Positions 1 through 10,300 of a stretch of 64,000 nt of DNA are shown here, piece after piece. Numbering within the stretch: the stretch's first letter is position 1; every line of letters begins with the position of its first letter. The notes below the pieces were generated by a model that was not told where the DNA came from, did not search any database, and worked only from the letters and a program-made list of their open reading frames with translations. Both the position numbers and the translations under genes were made by a program. Source of the stretch: Serinus canaria (taxonomy: Eukaryota > Chordata > Aves > Passeriformes > Fringillidae); the NCBI RefSeq assembly GCF_022539315.1, contig NC_066333.1, forward strand, positions 14,013,501-14,077,500. Direction: 5' to 3'.

Positions 1-333
1 GCCGCTGCCTTTATAGTCCTCGGCGAAGAGATCGGAAAGGAAATCTTGGCCGGCGCCGCTGCTGCACGGAGGCTCAAAGTTGCCCCCTGCTGCTGCCGCG
101 GGAGGCGGCGGCTGCGACGCCAAAGGCTCCAGGTACGGGCTGAAGTCGATGGCTCGCTCGTGGTCCCCGACGGTGAGCTCGGTCATGGAGCGGCCCCCGG
201 CCGCCCGCGGGTGCAGCTTGTTGAGAGCAGCCAGACAGTCCGCCTCGTAATAGAAATTAGCCACTTCCATGGATTTAAAGGCGGGCGGCTGGATGGGGAG
301 GCATGCTGCGTCCCAGGCCACCAGGCGTTGCAT
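1..333 (-). CDS. CEBPB: C/EBP-beta, N-terminal part (3' end outside window)
   Basis: The minus strand reads 111 codons without a stop from an ATG at 331-333 to the window edge. The product starts MQRLVAWDAACLPIQ and continues through SMEVANFYYEADCLAALNK, which is the N-terminal transactivation region of C/EBP-beta, a bZIP transcription factor of acute-phase, myeloid and adipocyte programmes. Met1 matches the LAP* start and Met22 (268-270) the LAP start. The LIP start and the C-terminal bZIP domain lie beyond the left edge. The gene is intronless in vertebrates, and no splice site is seen here. The segment after residue 70 is rich in Pro, Ala and Gln, as in other birds. It is divergent from PEDS1, the same neighbour as in human. 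Identity is recalled from the family and was not aligned. Confidence 0.96.
   Translation of the reverse strand, partial: MQRLVAWDAACLPIQPPAFKSMEVANFYYEADCLAALNKLHPRAAGGRSMTELTVGDHERAIDFSPYLEPLASQPPPPAAAAGGNFEPPCSSGAGQDFLSDLFAEDYKGSG
275..304 (-). promoter_or_regulatory. CEBPB internal uORF between LAP* and LAP starts
   Basis: An out-of-frame ATG at 302-304 opens a 9-codon reading frame (MPPHPAARL) that ends at TAA 275-277, only four bases before the LAP ATG at 268-270. In mammals a short uORF in the same position controls the ratio of LAP to the truncated LIP isoform through re-initiation. Position, length and the MPP start are seen here. The regulatory role is inferred from that family knowledge. 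Confidence 0.85.
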
Positions 334-590
334 GAAAGCAAAGGGGGATGCGGGGAGGAGGAAACGACGCAGGGGGCCCCCCCCGGCAGAGGGTCAAGCT
401 GCCGCCGTCGGGGTGGGGGGCTCCAGACCCTGCCGCGGTCTCTGGCCTGGGCACGGCCCGGCGGCGCTGCCCGGCCGGGCTGGATCAGTCCCTGCGGCGC
501 TCCGGGGCTTCACCGCTCCGGCAGCTGCGGCGGGGGCTGGCGCGTCTCCTCCGGACCATCTGGTTCTGGGTCCCGTGTCCTAAAGTCTCT
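334..590 (-). other. CEBPB 5' leader (approximate)
   Basis: This is the stretch between the predicted start site (about 25-30 bases below the TATA box at 616-624) and the LAP* ATG at 333. It is GC-rich and continues the CpG island that covers the coding region. The upstream limit is estimated from TATA spacing only. Confidence 0.5.
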
Positions 591-615
591 GACTTAGGAA
601 AGTTCCTTTCCTCAG

Positions 616-657
616 TTATTTATAGGGGCGGTGGATCCCATAGCAACAGGCGCGTCA
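616..657 (-). promoter_or_regulatory. CEBPB core promoter: TATA box and CRE-like site
   Basis: On the minus strand the sequence TATAAATAA lies at 616-624, with a GC-rich CCGCCCC just upstream and a CRE-like TGACGCG at 651-657. Mammalian CEBPB promoters have a TATA box with CREB-binding CRE-like sites a short way upstream, and this arrangement fits. The predicted start of transcription is near 590. Confidence 0.75.
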
Positions 658-699
658 CCGCCTGGCCGCCTGCCACTCCGCACGCTCGGCGCTGCCGGT

Positions 700-3600
700 C
701 CCGGCCCCGGAGGAGGCTCCCGGGGCGGGTGCGCCGGTGCGGTGCGGTGCCCGCCGGGCCGCCCACAACAAACCCGGGCAGGGACGGAGGGAGGGGCCGG
801 CTGCGGGCCCGCAGGTGCGGGAGGTCGGGGCCGGCCAGGACGGCAGCGGGCAGCGCTCAGCCCCGGAGCCGCGGGACAAGCGTGTGCCGGGCGCTGCTGC
901 TGCCCCGTGCCCGCCCGGGCTCCGCTCGGGCACCGCAGAGCGAGGCAGTGCCCGGGGCTGGCAGCGCCGCGCGGGGCTGGGCGCGGATCGCTCTGGGTCT
1001 CCTTTCACCCCAGGGGAAATCGAGGCGGGAGAGATTTTTCCAAGTTCTTTTGGCAAAGCGGGGGGAAAGTTGCAAACCAAAGACGGATCCCGTTACTCTG
1101 CGTGCCGGGCTTGCTTTGGTGAATCCCACTGGTAAGCAGAAGTGTCCAGAGGGACGTGCCCAGAGCCACTTTGCACAGTGCAGGCTGGAGCAGGGCACTG
1201 CCCCGGCTTCCTGCAGGCTGCCGCGAGCAGCCGGAGCCCAGCCAAGCCAGCGCTGCCTCCCCAGCGCTTCCAGCACCCATGGGGGCCTGAACGTTTGTCT
1301 TGGCACATTTGCTTTGTACGATATGGTGCAACTGTCAGGGCACACACGGGAACCGGGAATAGGGAACAAGCGCTGGAGCCAGAGGAGACGGAATGGGGGT
1401 CAGAGGAGAGTGAGATTCCTGCATCAGAACGTGGAATCCAAAGGTTTTGAGATTTGCGGGGTAAGTTTGGGAAGGAAGACTGAATCCCGATGTCCGTTTT
1501 AATTAAAGACACCCACCTTGGGAATCAAACTTATATTTTCACTCTCTTACTCCCACATTTACCTGTCTACAAGCTGATGATTCATGCCCAGAATAAAGGA
1601 CATTAATTTAAAACAAAACATATAATTAAAGGAAGTAGGAGTGTCCTCCCTCAGTAAAGAAGACCTAGCACTGCAGGGAAAATGACACTGCCTCTTAGAA
1701 TAATGTGAAGCAATCCTGCGGTGTGGGAAATATTGTAACGTTAAGCCAGAGGAACAGGTATTGCATTATATGATTCAAACAGTCAACTGTTCTTAATGTT
1801 CAAACCTCAGAACTCTGAAAAGAGGAAGAATTCAAGAATCAGTCAGTGGATCATCAGACTTTTTCTTTCTTTTTTTTTTTTTTAATTTTTCTTTTCACGT
1901 TTTAATAGGATTTATTTGTTTGTTTCCATAACAAAAGTTCCCTAACAGGTTTTCAGTCTTCAAATATTTCTAGTTCCATCTTTATCTACCAAGTTAATCT
2001 TTGGTGAATGCACTAGAGATTAAATTGGAGCTGGGCCTGGCCAGAGAGCTGGGTCTGGAGATTGTAGTTGGAGCCCATACCTTCATAAATACAAACATCT
2101 GTATTGGGTGCAAATACTGGCAAGTTGCAGTGAGCCAGGGCTTGTTCTCCTGGCTGTTTACTCCCTCATCCTGTGCCTTTATCCTGCATTCTGATCTGGC
2201 AGTTACATCCAGTGGCTGCCCTAACTGGCCCTTCCAACTGAACCCTTGAAAACCAGTCTCGTGTTTCCTACCCCCGAACCGTCCCAGGGCCCCAGGGCAG
2301 GAGCCCTCCTGGCTGGTGACCTGCTGCAGGCACAGCTGGTCTGCCTTGGCACTGCCCCAACAGGTCTCCAGCTTGCCGTGGTCCCAGAGCTAAAGTCAAA
2401 TGTTAAAGCTGTTTGGTAAAATTCCTGAACAGATTTTCAAGGTGTTTTTGGAGATCTGAGTATGCCCTCTTCAAATTTCTGCCCTATTCTCTGCTGCTCT
2501 GCAGCAGAAAGTTGTATTCCCGCCTGGGGTTAATCTTCCCTAACAAAATAAAGTCTGTGCAACTGTCATGTGAACCAGATTCTATCAGGGCTGGCGTGGC
2601 CCACACCTGCTCTCCCGGCCAGTGCTGAGTAATCCCGCAGTCACCCCGATCACGTCAGCTGGGGTGGTAATTCAGGTTGGATGCCCAGCTTGTCCCCTCC
2701 TTCCCTTCTCCCCCTCACCTCCCTGCTCTACCTGGATCTCTTTCAACTTCCTCCAGCTCACCTCAAATCCCAAATCCACTCTCATGGAGCCGACGTCCGC
2801 TCTCAGCTTCTCATGGGAACCTTGTTGGCGGGACTAACCACTTATCCAAAACCCCAGCGTTCGGCGAGCAGGTTTTGAGCTAACTCTGGTCTCTTTTAAA
2901 TTATTTCTGCACTTGTCACAACAAATGCGTGGCCAGAAGTGGGGGTTTTGAAATGGGAACAGGTGCAGAACGAGGCTCACACCACAGGACCGAGCCGAGG
3001 TCTGGGCACACCGGGCTCTGTCCCTGCGAGTGCCCGGCTTGGCCTTGCCAGATGTGCAGAGGCTGCTAATAATCGTCCTGGAAAAGCTCCTCAGAGGTGC
3101 TTTAGGCAGGGAGATGCAGACATTCCTGGTAAAGGGACCCAGGCAGCAACCCTTCTTCAGCTTGTCTCCCAACAGAGCAATTTCCATTAGAAAAGCAGCC
3201 CTTGTGTGAAAAGCACCTTCCTTCTAGCGATTTCATAATTTCTTTTTTTTTTTTTTCAGAACTATTCAGCTGAGGGAGGAGACAGCAAAAGTCCCAAATT
3301 ACTTAGTAAGAATATAACACTTTTGAGAAAAAAATTCTGATGCAATAGCATCCAGGTTCCTCTACATTCATGTATGAAACAATCCAGACACAGGGAGATG
3401 AACAGGAGGAGAATAGTGTGGTGAAGAGGTGGAGGGAAGAATCTCATCCTCGCTGCTCATCTCTGTCATGAATTAAACTCTGCTCTCTCTTTGTACTGTA
3501 GAAGCCTCAACTTTGCAGCTCTGGGCTCAGACCTACAGTAAAGCATTGCAGAGGAATATTCTTCCTGGAAATTGTCTTCTTTTCCAGGATTCCTTGCAAG

Positions 3601-5740
3601 CTTTCCAGTTCACGCACTCCAGGTCTAGAGCAGCTGCCTCTGGAATGACACCAGCTTTGGGGAGATGCTGTGAGTTTAGTGGTGATGGCTCAAACACTGA
3701 ATTGTTTATCAGAAGGTCTCTGGACACAGGGTCATACCCTAGAAAGAGCCTGGCTGACATTTCTGTTATTTCTTGCTCAGTTTTGTCCCATTTATGATTT
3801 CCCTGGCAGCAGCTCTTGGCAGGTCAGTACAGTCAGAGCTGCATGGCACCGGAGCTGCAGTGTGGAGCAGCAGAGGGGCAGAGCAGGGGTAGCAGGGCAG
3901 GAAGGCAGTGCCAGCAGCTGACAGCCACAGCAGTGCCTGAGATGCTGTGGGCAGTGTTGGAGGTGAGCTGGAGGAGAACAGGAGGGCTCCCAAAGCAGTG
4001 TCCCTGCCAGCAGGCACAGAAGGGCTCTGGGGGTAGGAGGGGACCTTGCCTAAAAGACTGACCTAAGTAGAGCAATGTTGCAATAAAGGCTGTAAAATAG
4101 AGAAGTAACATTGAAATTTATTTCTGAGCATGTTGAGCCCTTTTTTTCCCTTCTCCCTAGCCCCAGGTCTCTCTTTATTCAGCTGCACACCATATGCCAG
4201 CAGCAACTCACCAGCTGTACCTGGCAGAGCACAGGTTTGAAACCACTGCTCTCCACTTGCTGTTCTCTGCTGTAAAACAACAGCCCTCACTAAATGTCAG
4301 ACAGGGACAATGTCTCAGCTCAAGAGAGAGGTTGGCTCTCCTTCTGTCTGCCCCAGCTCAGTCCAGGCTGGAGACTTGGCTTCATTTTAGCACAAAAAGG
4401 GATTGCCACATGGTGCCCGCAGCTGGAGGCTGTGCTGGCAGTCCCAGGGGTGGGTGCAGGCTGTGTCTCCTGGCCTCCCTCGCTGCTTTTGTTACAGAGC
4501 AGCGTCCTCCCCAGAGCACTCCCTCACCCCGCTCCCGTGTGACACGGGGATGGGCTGGGACATGGCTTTTGTTGGTCTTCTGCTGATTTTCTGCTCACCT
4601 CTGACCCAGCAGGCCTGGCCTTCCAGCGCTGGGTTGCTCAATCCCCCTTTATCTCCTCGCTGCTCTTTGCCCTACCGGCCGCGCGGAGACGACACCTGGA
4701 GACTGACACCGGTGGGACAACATCAGCCAAATTCCCTCCCTGACCTGATGGAAAATTTTCCAGAGCAAGTCCGAGGTCAGAGCACCCACTCTGTGGCTCT
4801 GAGAAACAAAGAAAGGAGGAAGAGTCAGAGCACACAAAGACCCATGGAAGGGAACAGTGACAAAGCATAAGCCTCAATCTCCATCCTGCATGGCAGAGAA
4901 AGTCCCTGCTGGAGCTGGCTGGCTGGAAGGATGTGGGCTGTCAGTCTGAGCAGGGACAGTGAAAGGTGACTCTGTGTTCTACAAGTAGCCCGTTTCCTTG
5001 TGCTCCATAAAAATGGCAGAGAAGTTGCTGTCCACTAACTGTCCAAAAGTTCTCTGTAGTTGCTTGACATTTCCTGGGTAATTGCAGCCTCCTGTTTTGA
5101 TGAATTTGTCACAGATCATGCATTTGTGACCTCTAGTGCATCCAAGCTTTCAAAAGATCTATCAAGGGAAGATGAATTCTGTCCTTCCAGGGTACCCTGT
5201 GAAGTGTCAGAAGTTCCTAGTAACAGAAGCTGGTCATTCACTTTGGAAATTTCTAAAAGAGGAGAACTCTTCCGAGTCCTGAGGCTGTGGAATGGACAGC
5301 TTGAACTCCCTGAGGTGTATGGCAAGGGCAACATAAAACAAGGGAAGTCTGAGAGGGGGTGACAGGAGAAGGGGCTTCAGTGAAGAAATAGATTTTTTTT
5401 CTTTACTAAAAGCATTACAAGTCTGTGCTCTAGACTGTACAAATACTTGTTTTCCGTCTGCTCTCACCCTGTGTCAAGCACCACGGGAAAAGTGGGGCTG
5501 CCAGGAAATCGGTTCGGGCTTGTTGTTTGTGAGTCCTGGCACTCGAACAGCCCCGGGGCTGGTCTGTGTCACCTGGCAGCTGGCTGTGTGGACGGGCTGC
5601 CAGGTGGAGTAACCGCGGTGTTCTGTCCTCCACACGCCGCGCTCCTCGGCTCCTGTCATCTCCCCACCTTTGCATTTTCGGCTTTGGACGGGAGCCGTGG
5701 GAGTGGCTGTTCCAGCTCTGCCACCCACTGACACTTTCCC
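700..5740. other. Intergenic DNA between CEBPB and PEDS1 promoter island
   Basis: I find no exon with conserved protein content on either strand. The first 500 bases stay GC-rich as a shore of the CEBPB island. The rest is mixed composition with a poly-T run near 1870-1884 and short AT-rich patches (1550-1640, 1850-2000, 5060-5150). Upstream CEBPB enhancers could lie here, but I cannot point to one with confidence. Confidence 0.6.
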
Positions 5741-6171
5741 ATGCCAGAGAGAGTCCAGCGAGGAACCGCAGCCAGTTCCTGCTCCCCCGGTGCCCCGGGG
5801 CTCGGGCGGACCGAGCGGCACGGCGGAGCGGACAGGTGCGGGGCCGAGGGCCCGCGGGGGCTGCGCTCAGCCCCGGGGATGCGGCAGGAGCCGGGACGGG
5901 GCCCGGTGACACCAGTGGCACCTGTGGCACCTGTGGCACCGGTGCCTGCTCGCGCCTCCCCGACCCGGGCTGAGGGAAGGAGTTCAGTGCGGAACGCGAT
6001 AATCACCGCTGTCCGGGGATGGCTCCAGGCAAACGGGCTCCGCAGCCGTGGGAGCTTTCCCCGAGTCCCGTCCGGTCCGTCCGGGGCTGAGGCGCAGCAG
6101 GGCCGTGTCCGGGCCGCGGGGACCGGGCGACACTGCGCCGGCAAGGAGACCCCCGAGCCCCGCCCCGGGCC

Positions 6172-6216
6172 ACATCCCGATCCCGATCCCCATCCCCATC
6201 CCGATCCCCATCCCGT
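6172..6216. repeat. Hexanucleotide repeat, (ATCCCG/ATCCCC)n
   Basis: About seven units alternate between ATCCCG and ATCCCC inside the CpG island. Confidence 0.9.
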
Positions 6217-6235
6217 GACTGGCAGCAGGCTTGGA

Positions 6236-6249
6236 GCGCCACCTAGCGG
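6236..6249 (-). promoter_or_regulatory. CTCF-like motif
   Basis: The minus strand reads CCGCTAGGTGGCGC, followed by T, which fits the 14-15 base CTCF core very well. It lies between the divergent CEBPB and PEDS1 genes, so an insulator role is plausible. Binding is not shown. Confidence 0.65.
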
Positions 6250-6802
6250 GCCGGACCTGGCCGGACCGGGCCGTGCCGGGCCGAGCCGTGCCGGGCCGGA
6301 CGTTACCGGGGCCGCACCGGCAGGGCCGTGCCGTTTTACGGACAGGTGCGGCTCTGGTCCCGCCGATCCTGAGCTATTTTCCAAGGACGTTTGATAGCCC
6401 ATACACAGCCAAACTTCGGTAGCAACGTGCTGGTGCTCGTTCCTCCGGATAGCCCTTCGGCCTCGACAAACCAAGATCACCAACACACCTTGGAGGTGCC
6501 TTGGGACCCGCTCCCGGGAAAGTGCCTCAACCACAGCCGTTTACATCCTCCTTTCACGCACATATTCGTACGGGCACGTGCGACCGCAGAGCCGCCGGGC
6601 ATGTCCCGGCACCCCGGTTAACAGCGGCCGCGCGAGCAGCGAGCTGGCTCCATTCACGCCTTCCAACACCGGGAGCACGGCGCGTGTCTTTCGCCCAGCA
6701 GGCCGGGGCAGGGCCACCGAAGGCACCGACCGTGGCCTCATTGTCGCCGTCGTGGAGGGGCGCGGGCACGCGCGGACGCTGCCGCGGGAACTGCGCCCCG
6801 CG

Positions 6803-6816
6803 CCGACAGAGGGCGC
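6803..6816 (+). promoter_or_regulatory. Second CTCF-like motif
   Basis: The plus strand reads CCGACAGAGGGCGC, matching the CTCF core except at one position. Its orientation is opposite to the motif at 6236-6249. Confidence 0.4.
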
Positions 6817-7050
6817 GCGAGGCACCGGGAGGACGGGGCGGTGCGAACGGGAACACCCGGGACCGCTCGGCCCCGCCCCGGGGCCGCTTCCGCCCCCATC
6901 CCGGCCTGGTCCGGACCGCGCCCGCCGCTCCACCCTGCCCGGTCCCGCCCGGTCCCGCCCCGGCCCCGCCCCGGCTCCTCCCCGGCCCCGCGCCCGGCCC
7001 GGCCGTGTCGCCCCCGCCCCGCACTGCGCCGCCGGCCGTGCCGCCGCCCC

Positions 7051-7118
7051 ATTGGCTGCTGCGCGCAGGGCGGCGCTGCCCATTGGCCCGGCGGACGCAC
7101 GGCGGCATCGGCGATTGG
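7051..7118. promoter_or_regulatory. Three inverted CCAAT boxes (NF-Y) of PEDS1 promoter
   Basis: ATTGG occurs at 7051-7055, 7082-7086 and 7114-7118, all in the same orientation and spaced 31 and 32 bases apart. The last is about 110 bases above the PEDS1 ATG. Repeated CCAAT boxes with about three helical turns between them are a known NF-Y promoter arrangement in TATA-less genes. Confidence 0.75.
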
Positions 7119-7228
7119 CGGGAGGGGCAGGGGGCGGGGCCCGGCGCGCCCGCCCCCCGCCGCAGCGCGGCCCGATCCCGTCGCTGCCGGGCGGGTCCGC
7201 GGGCCCTGCGCGCCCATCCCGGCCGGAC

Positions 7229-7355
7229 ATGGCCGAGAGCGGCCCGGGGGCGGCCGCGCCGCGGGACGAGGCCGCGGAGGAGCCCGAGGGCGGCGGGCGG
7301 CGCTGGGGCGCTCAGCACGCCGGGGCCCGCGAGCTGGCCGAGCTCTACTCCCCAG
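7229..7355 (+). CDS. PEDS1: PEDS1 coding exon 1 (residues 1-42 and first base of codon 43)
   Basis: The ATG sits in a good context (GGACATGG). The exon ends before GTGAGG in phase 1. The first 24 residues are acidic and low in complexity, as expected for a poorly conserved cytosolic N-terminus. Confidence 0.93.
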
Positions 7356-10300
7356 GTGAGGCGGCGCGGACGGGCGGGGCCCTCGGGTCGGGTGCTCGCG
7401 GTGGCTCCCCCAGGACCCGTTCCCCTCGAGCCCCGTTCTCGCCGGGCCCGGTTCTCCCGTGGCCGGCTCCCCTCGGGCCCGGTTCTCCCCGGCCCGGCTC
7501 CGGGAGCCCCGGAAGAACGAGAAGGGGCCGGCGGCGGCCCGGCGGGGGCAGCGCGGGGCTCGGAGCGGGGCTGCGGCACGGGCCGGGCTGCGGGCGGCAG
7601 CGTTCTCAGCCAAACTGCCCGCGAGGGACGTTCTGCCCTCTGGAGCCGGCAGGCAGAAGCGAACCTTCCCCTCGAGCGCAGGTGGGCAGGTGTGGTCGCA
7701 GCACGAGGTCGGAGCAGCAGCTGTGCCCTCAGAACATCTGCTCGGTGCGCTGCCCTGAGCTCTGCGGGCCTGGCACCGCAGAACCGGCACAGGGATGCTT
7801 CAATCCCCGTTCCACTCTTCCTGAAGCTTGGAACTCGTCATCAAGCTTTAGTTTGTCATTTGCATGCTCAGTAAACGGCTGTTTGACTATGCGGTGGAAA
7901 TAGTTGCAAACTCCTTGTAAAAAAACCATCATTTGTTTTTAGCTCACAGTGTGAGCAGTGCTGGGTATTCCTGCCATTCCTAGAGAATCCATTCTCTGGT
8001 GAAGAATTAGGGAAGGGAAGATGTGTTTTCAGTGTCTTGTGGTTTCCAGCAAATTGGCTGAGGCCAGCTTGCACATCCAAGGCAATTCTTGCCCAAGTAG
8101 GTGTTCTTACTCACACAGAGCCGTGTGATGATAAGAAATCCAAGGCCTTTGTTCGTTTGTGTGACTGGGGCAAGTCTGCCTGTTTCAGTTTCTTTTGCTC
8201 CCCACGAGCTTGCCTTGAACAGGTCCTTTGTGACACCTTTCAGCCACTGGGACTGATTCCTGTGCTTTGCACAAAAGCACTCACTGACTTAACCACTGCT
8301 CTGGCTCATAAGGAAAAATCTTCCTCCCCGAAGAGCTTGCTGCCCTTTTCGCTGGCTGTAGCACATGTACAGTGATATGTCAGGGAGCTGAGGGTGTATT
8401 AGATATGCAGGTTTCTTCTGGAATTACATAAATAATTTACATAAGCAATGCCAGAATATGTATTACGGTGGAAGCGTGTCATGCTCAAATTCTGAATTCA
8501 TAAGAATGGGGCTTGCATTGAACTGTGCAGAGTGAACATGACCGGAATATTTCCATGATTTCTTTAAGCACATACTTTGTGGCTTTGGCAGTTCTTTCCT
8601 TCACAGACTTGGGGGTTTGAGTGCCCTTTAAACACAAGTTATCAGCGCTGACTCAGTTCCTTGGTTTGCCTTCCCAGTGTGGAGCTGAGGCTGCATTTTT
8701 GAACCTGGCTATCTCGACAGCCATGCTGGATCCCTGTGCTCAGACTACAGAGGTGTTTGCACACACTGAGCTCGGGGGACTTGCCAGCCTCCTTTCCAGC
8801 ACTTGGCTAATTGTTCCATGAGGATCTACCCACTTAGCTCCTCTAATCAGGGTGTGGTTTTCTTATGAAGGAAGTGAGCATTAATTAACTCTTGCTTTCA
8901 TTACTCCAGGGAACTCTTTATAGAATCACCCACGTTGTGACCTGATGCTGCTGTCAAATATGGCTGTTCTTGTGTCTTAATTTAATTTTACTATTCTCTC
9001 CTCTGCTACTGCAGAGAGTGTTAATTTATATGCCCATGGCCCTTCTAGAACATCTGAAACTGACCTGTCAAAGTCTTTGTTCACACTTTCAAATATTGCC
9101 TTGTAGGCACATTGGAGATAAGACTGATCGTGCATTTATGTTCCTGCTTTCCCTGCTCATTGTGTGGTACAGTGAGAAGGAGGACTTGATTTAGCATTTA
9201 GGAGGAGAAATTTGATCAGGCATTAGGTCAGCAGAGAGGAGTAGGACAGGAGCTGAACACATGCCAAGCCTGAGTGTGCCTCTGCTCCTGGGAGAGCGTG
9301 TGCACCTCTCTGGAGCCCTCCCTGAGCCTTCCTTGCTCTGCTTTGCCAGAGGGCCTGGGGAAGGGGCTGTGGGGTAACTGCTCCAGGGAGCCCTGGACGA
9401 GAGGAGGCCGAGCTGGCTGACCCCTCAAACAGGCAGGGACTGGCCTGGCAGCTCCTGAGGGCATTAAGAGCTGCCTGCAGCCCAGGCCCTTCTGGTGACA
9501 GCTCAGATCTTCTTGGCCTTGGGTATTAAAGGTCTGTTTCTGTGCCCTAATCCTGCAGGTTTCACCCTGAGTGTTCCCTGTGCTCTGCCTCGGAGCCTCG
9601 TGGGGATGCAGCAGTGAAGAGCAGGGAGCAGCCTTCTGTGCTACCCTGATAGTGTTACCGTGCTCTGATGTGCCTGCTCCCTTTTTATGGGCAGAAAATG
9701 ATATTTCTATAGAGGTACAAAGTGGTACAGCAAGGTGCAGGAGAGAATTTGTGCCAGTTCTTTCTCTTTTCTTGTTCTGTCCCCTGTCATCTCAGAGTTG
9801 CTGAGAGTTGCCATCCTTTGCCTGGGAGTAGGAAGGCACAGACAAGACAACAGTTCAGGGAGAAGCTTCAGGGGAATACTTGTGACGTTAGACAAGCCAT
9901 TCCAGGGCCACCAAAATACAGACTGGTGAGAACGGTGCTTTTTCCTGTTAGCACAACAGCTTTATTCAAAATCTCAGAGCTTGTAAATATTACAGATCAC
10001 AAGGTGATTTAGATATGTTTGAGGCCAGAAATTTGTTCCCAGATTCAGCCCTTCCAGCTACACTGAATATTGGATGAAATGCAAATTGAGAAAAGATGTG
10101 ACGTGGAGGAACTTTATGCCAGCAATCTCAGGGAGAGGGAAACTAGGACAGAGTGAGATGATGTGTGATTTGGCCCTGTTAATTGGACGAGGGCAGAGGG
10201 AAGAGGGTAGTAGTGGCTCGGGGAAGAGGAATGTCATTTAAGAAAACGTGTGCACCTCCCATGGATAAATAAGTTTCTGTTTCAGTTCCCTGTCAGACAA

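Larger units (their letters stand above)
5750..7650. promoter_or_regulatory. CpG island at PEDS1 promoter
   Basis: The sequence is strongly GC-rich with frequent CpG, and it contains PEDS1 exon 1 near its right side. It includes GC boxes, a CACGTG E-box at 6575-6580, CTCF-like motifs and three CCAAT boxes, and lacks an obvious TATA box. This is typical of a housekeeping promoter. Borders are judged by eye. Confidence 0.8.

Noticed and set aside
348..1502. 384-codon plus-strand frame opposite the CEBPB 5' region
   Set aside because: It overlaps the CEBPB leader and promoter, consists of low-complexity Arg/Pro/Gly sequence and has no recognisable domain.
6501..7903. Very long open frames (up to about 457 codons) on both strands around PEDS1 exon 1
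   Set aside because: GC-rich CpG-island DNA has few stop codons. The residues are dominated by Arg, Pro, Gly and Ala, and only the part 7229-7355 matches a known protein.
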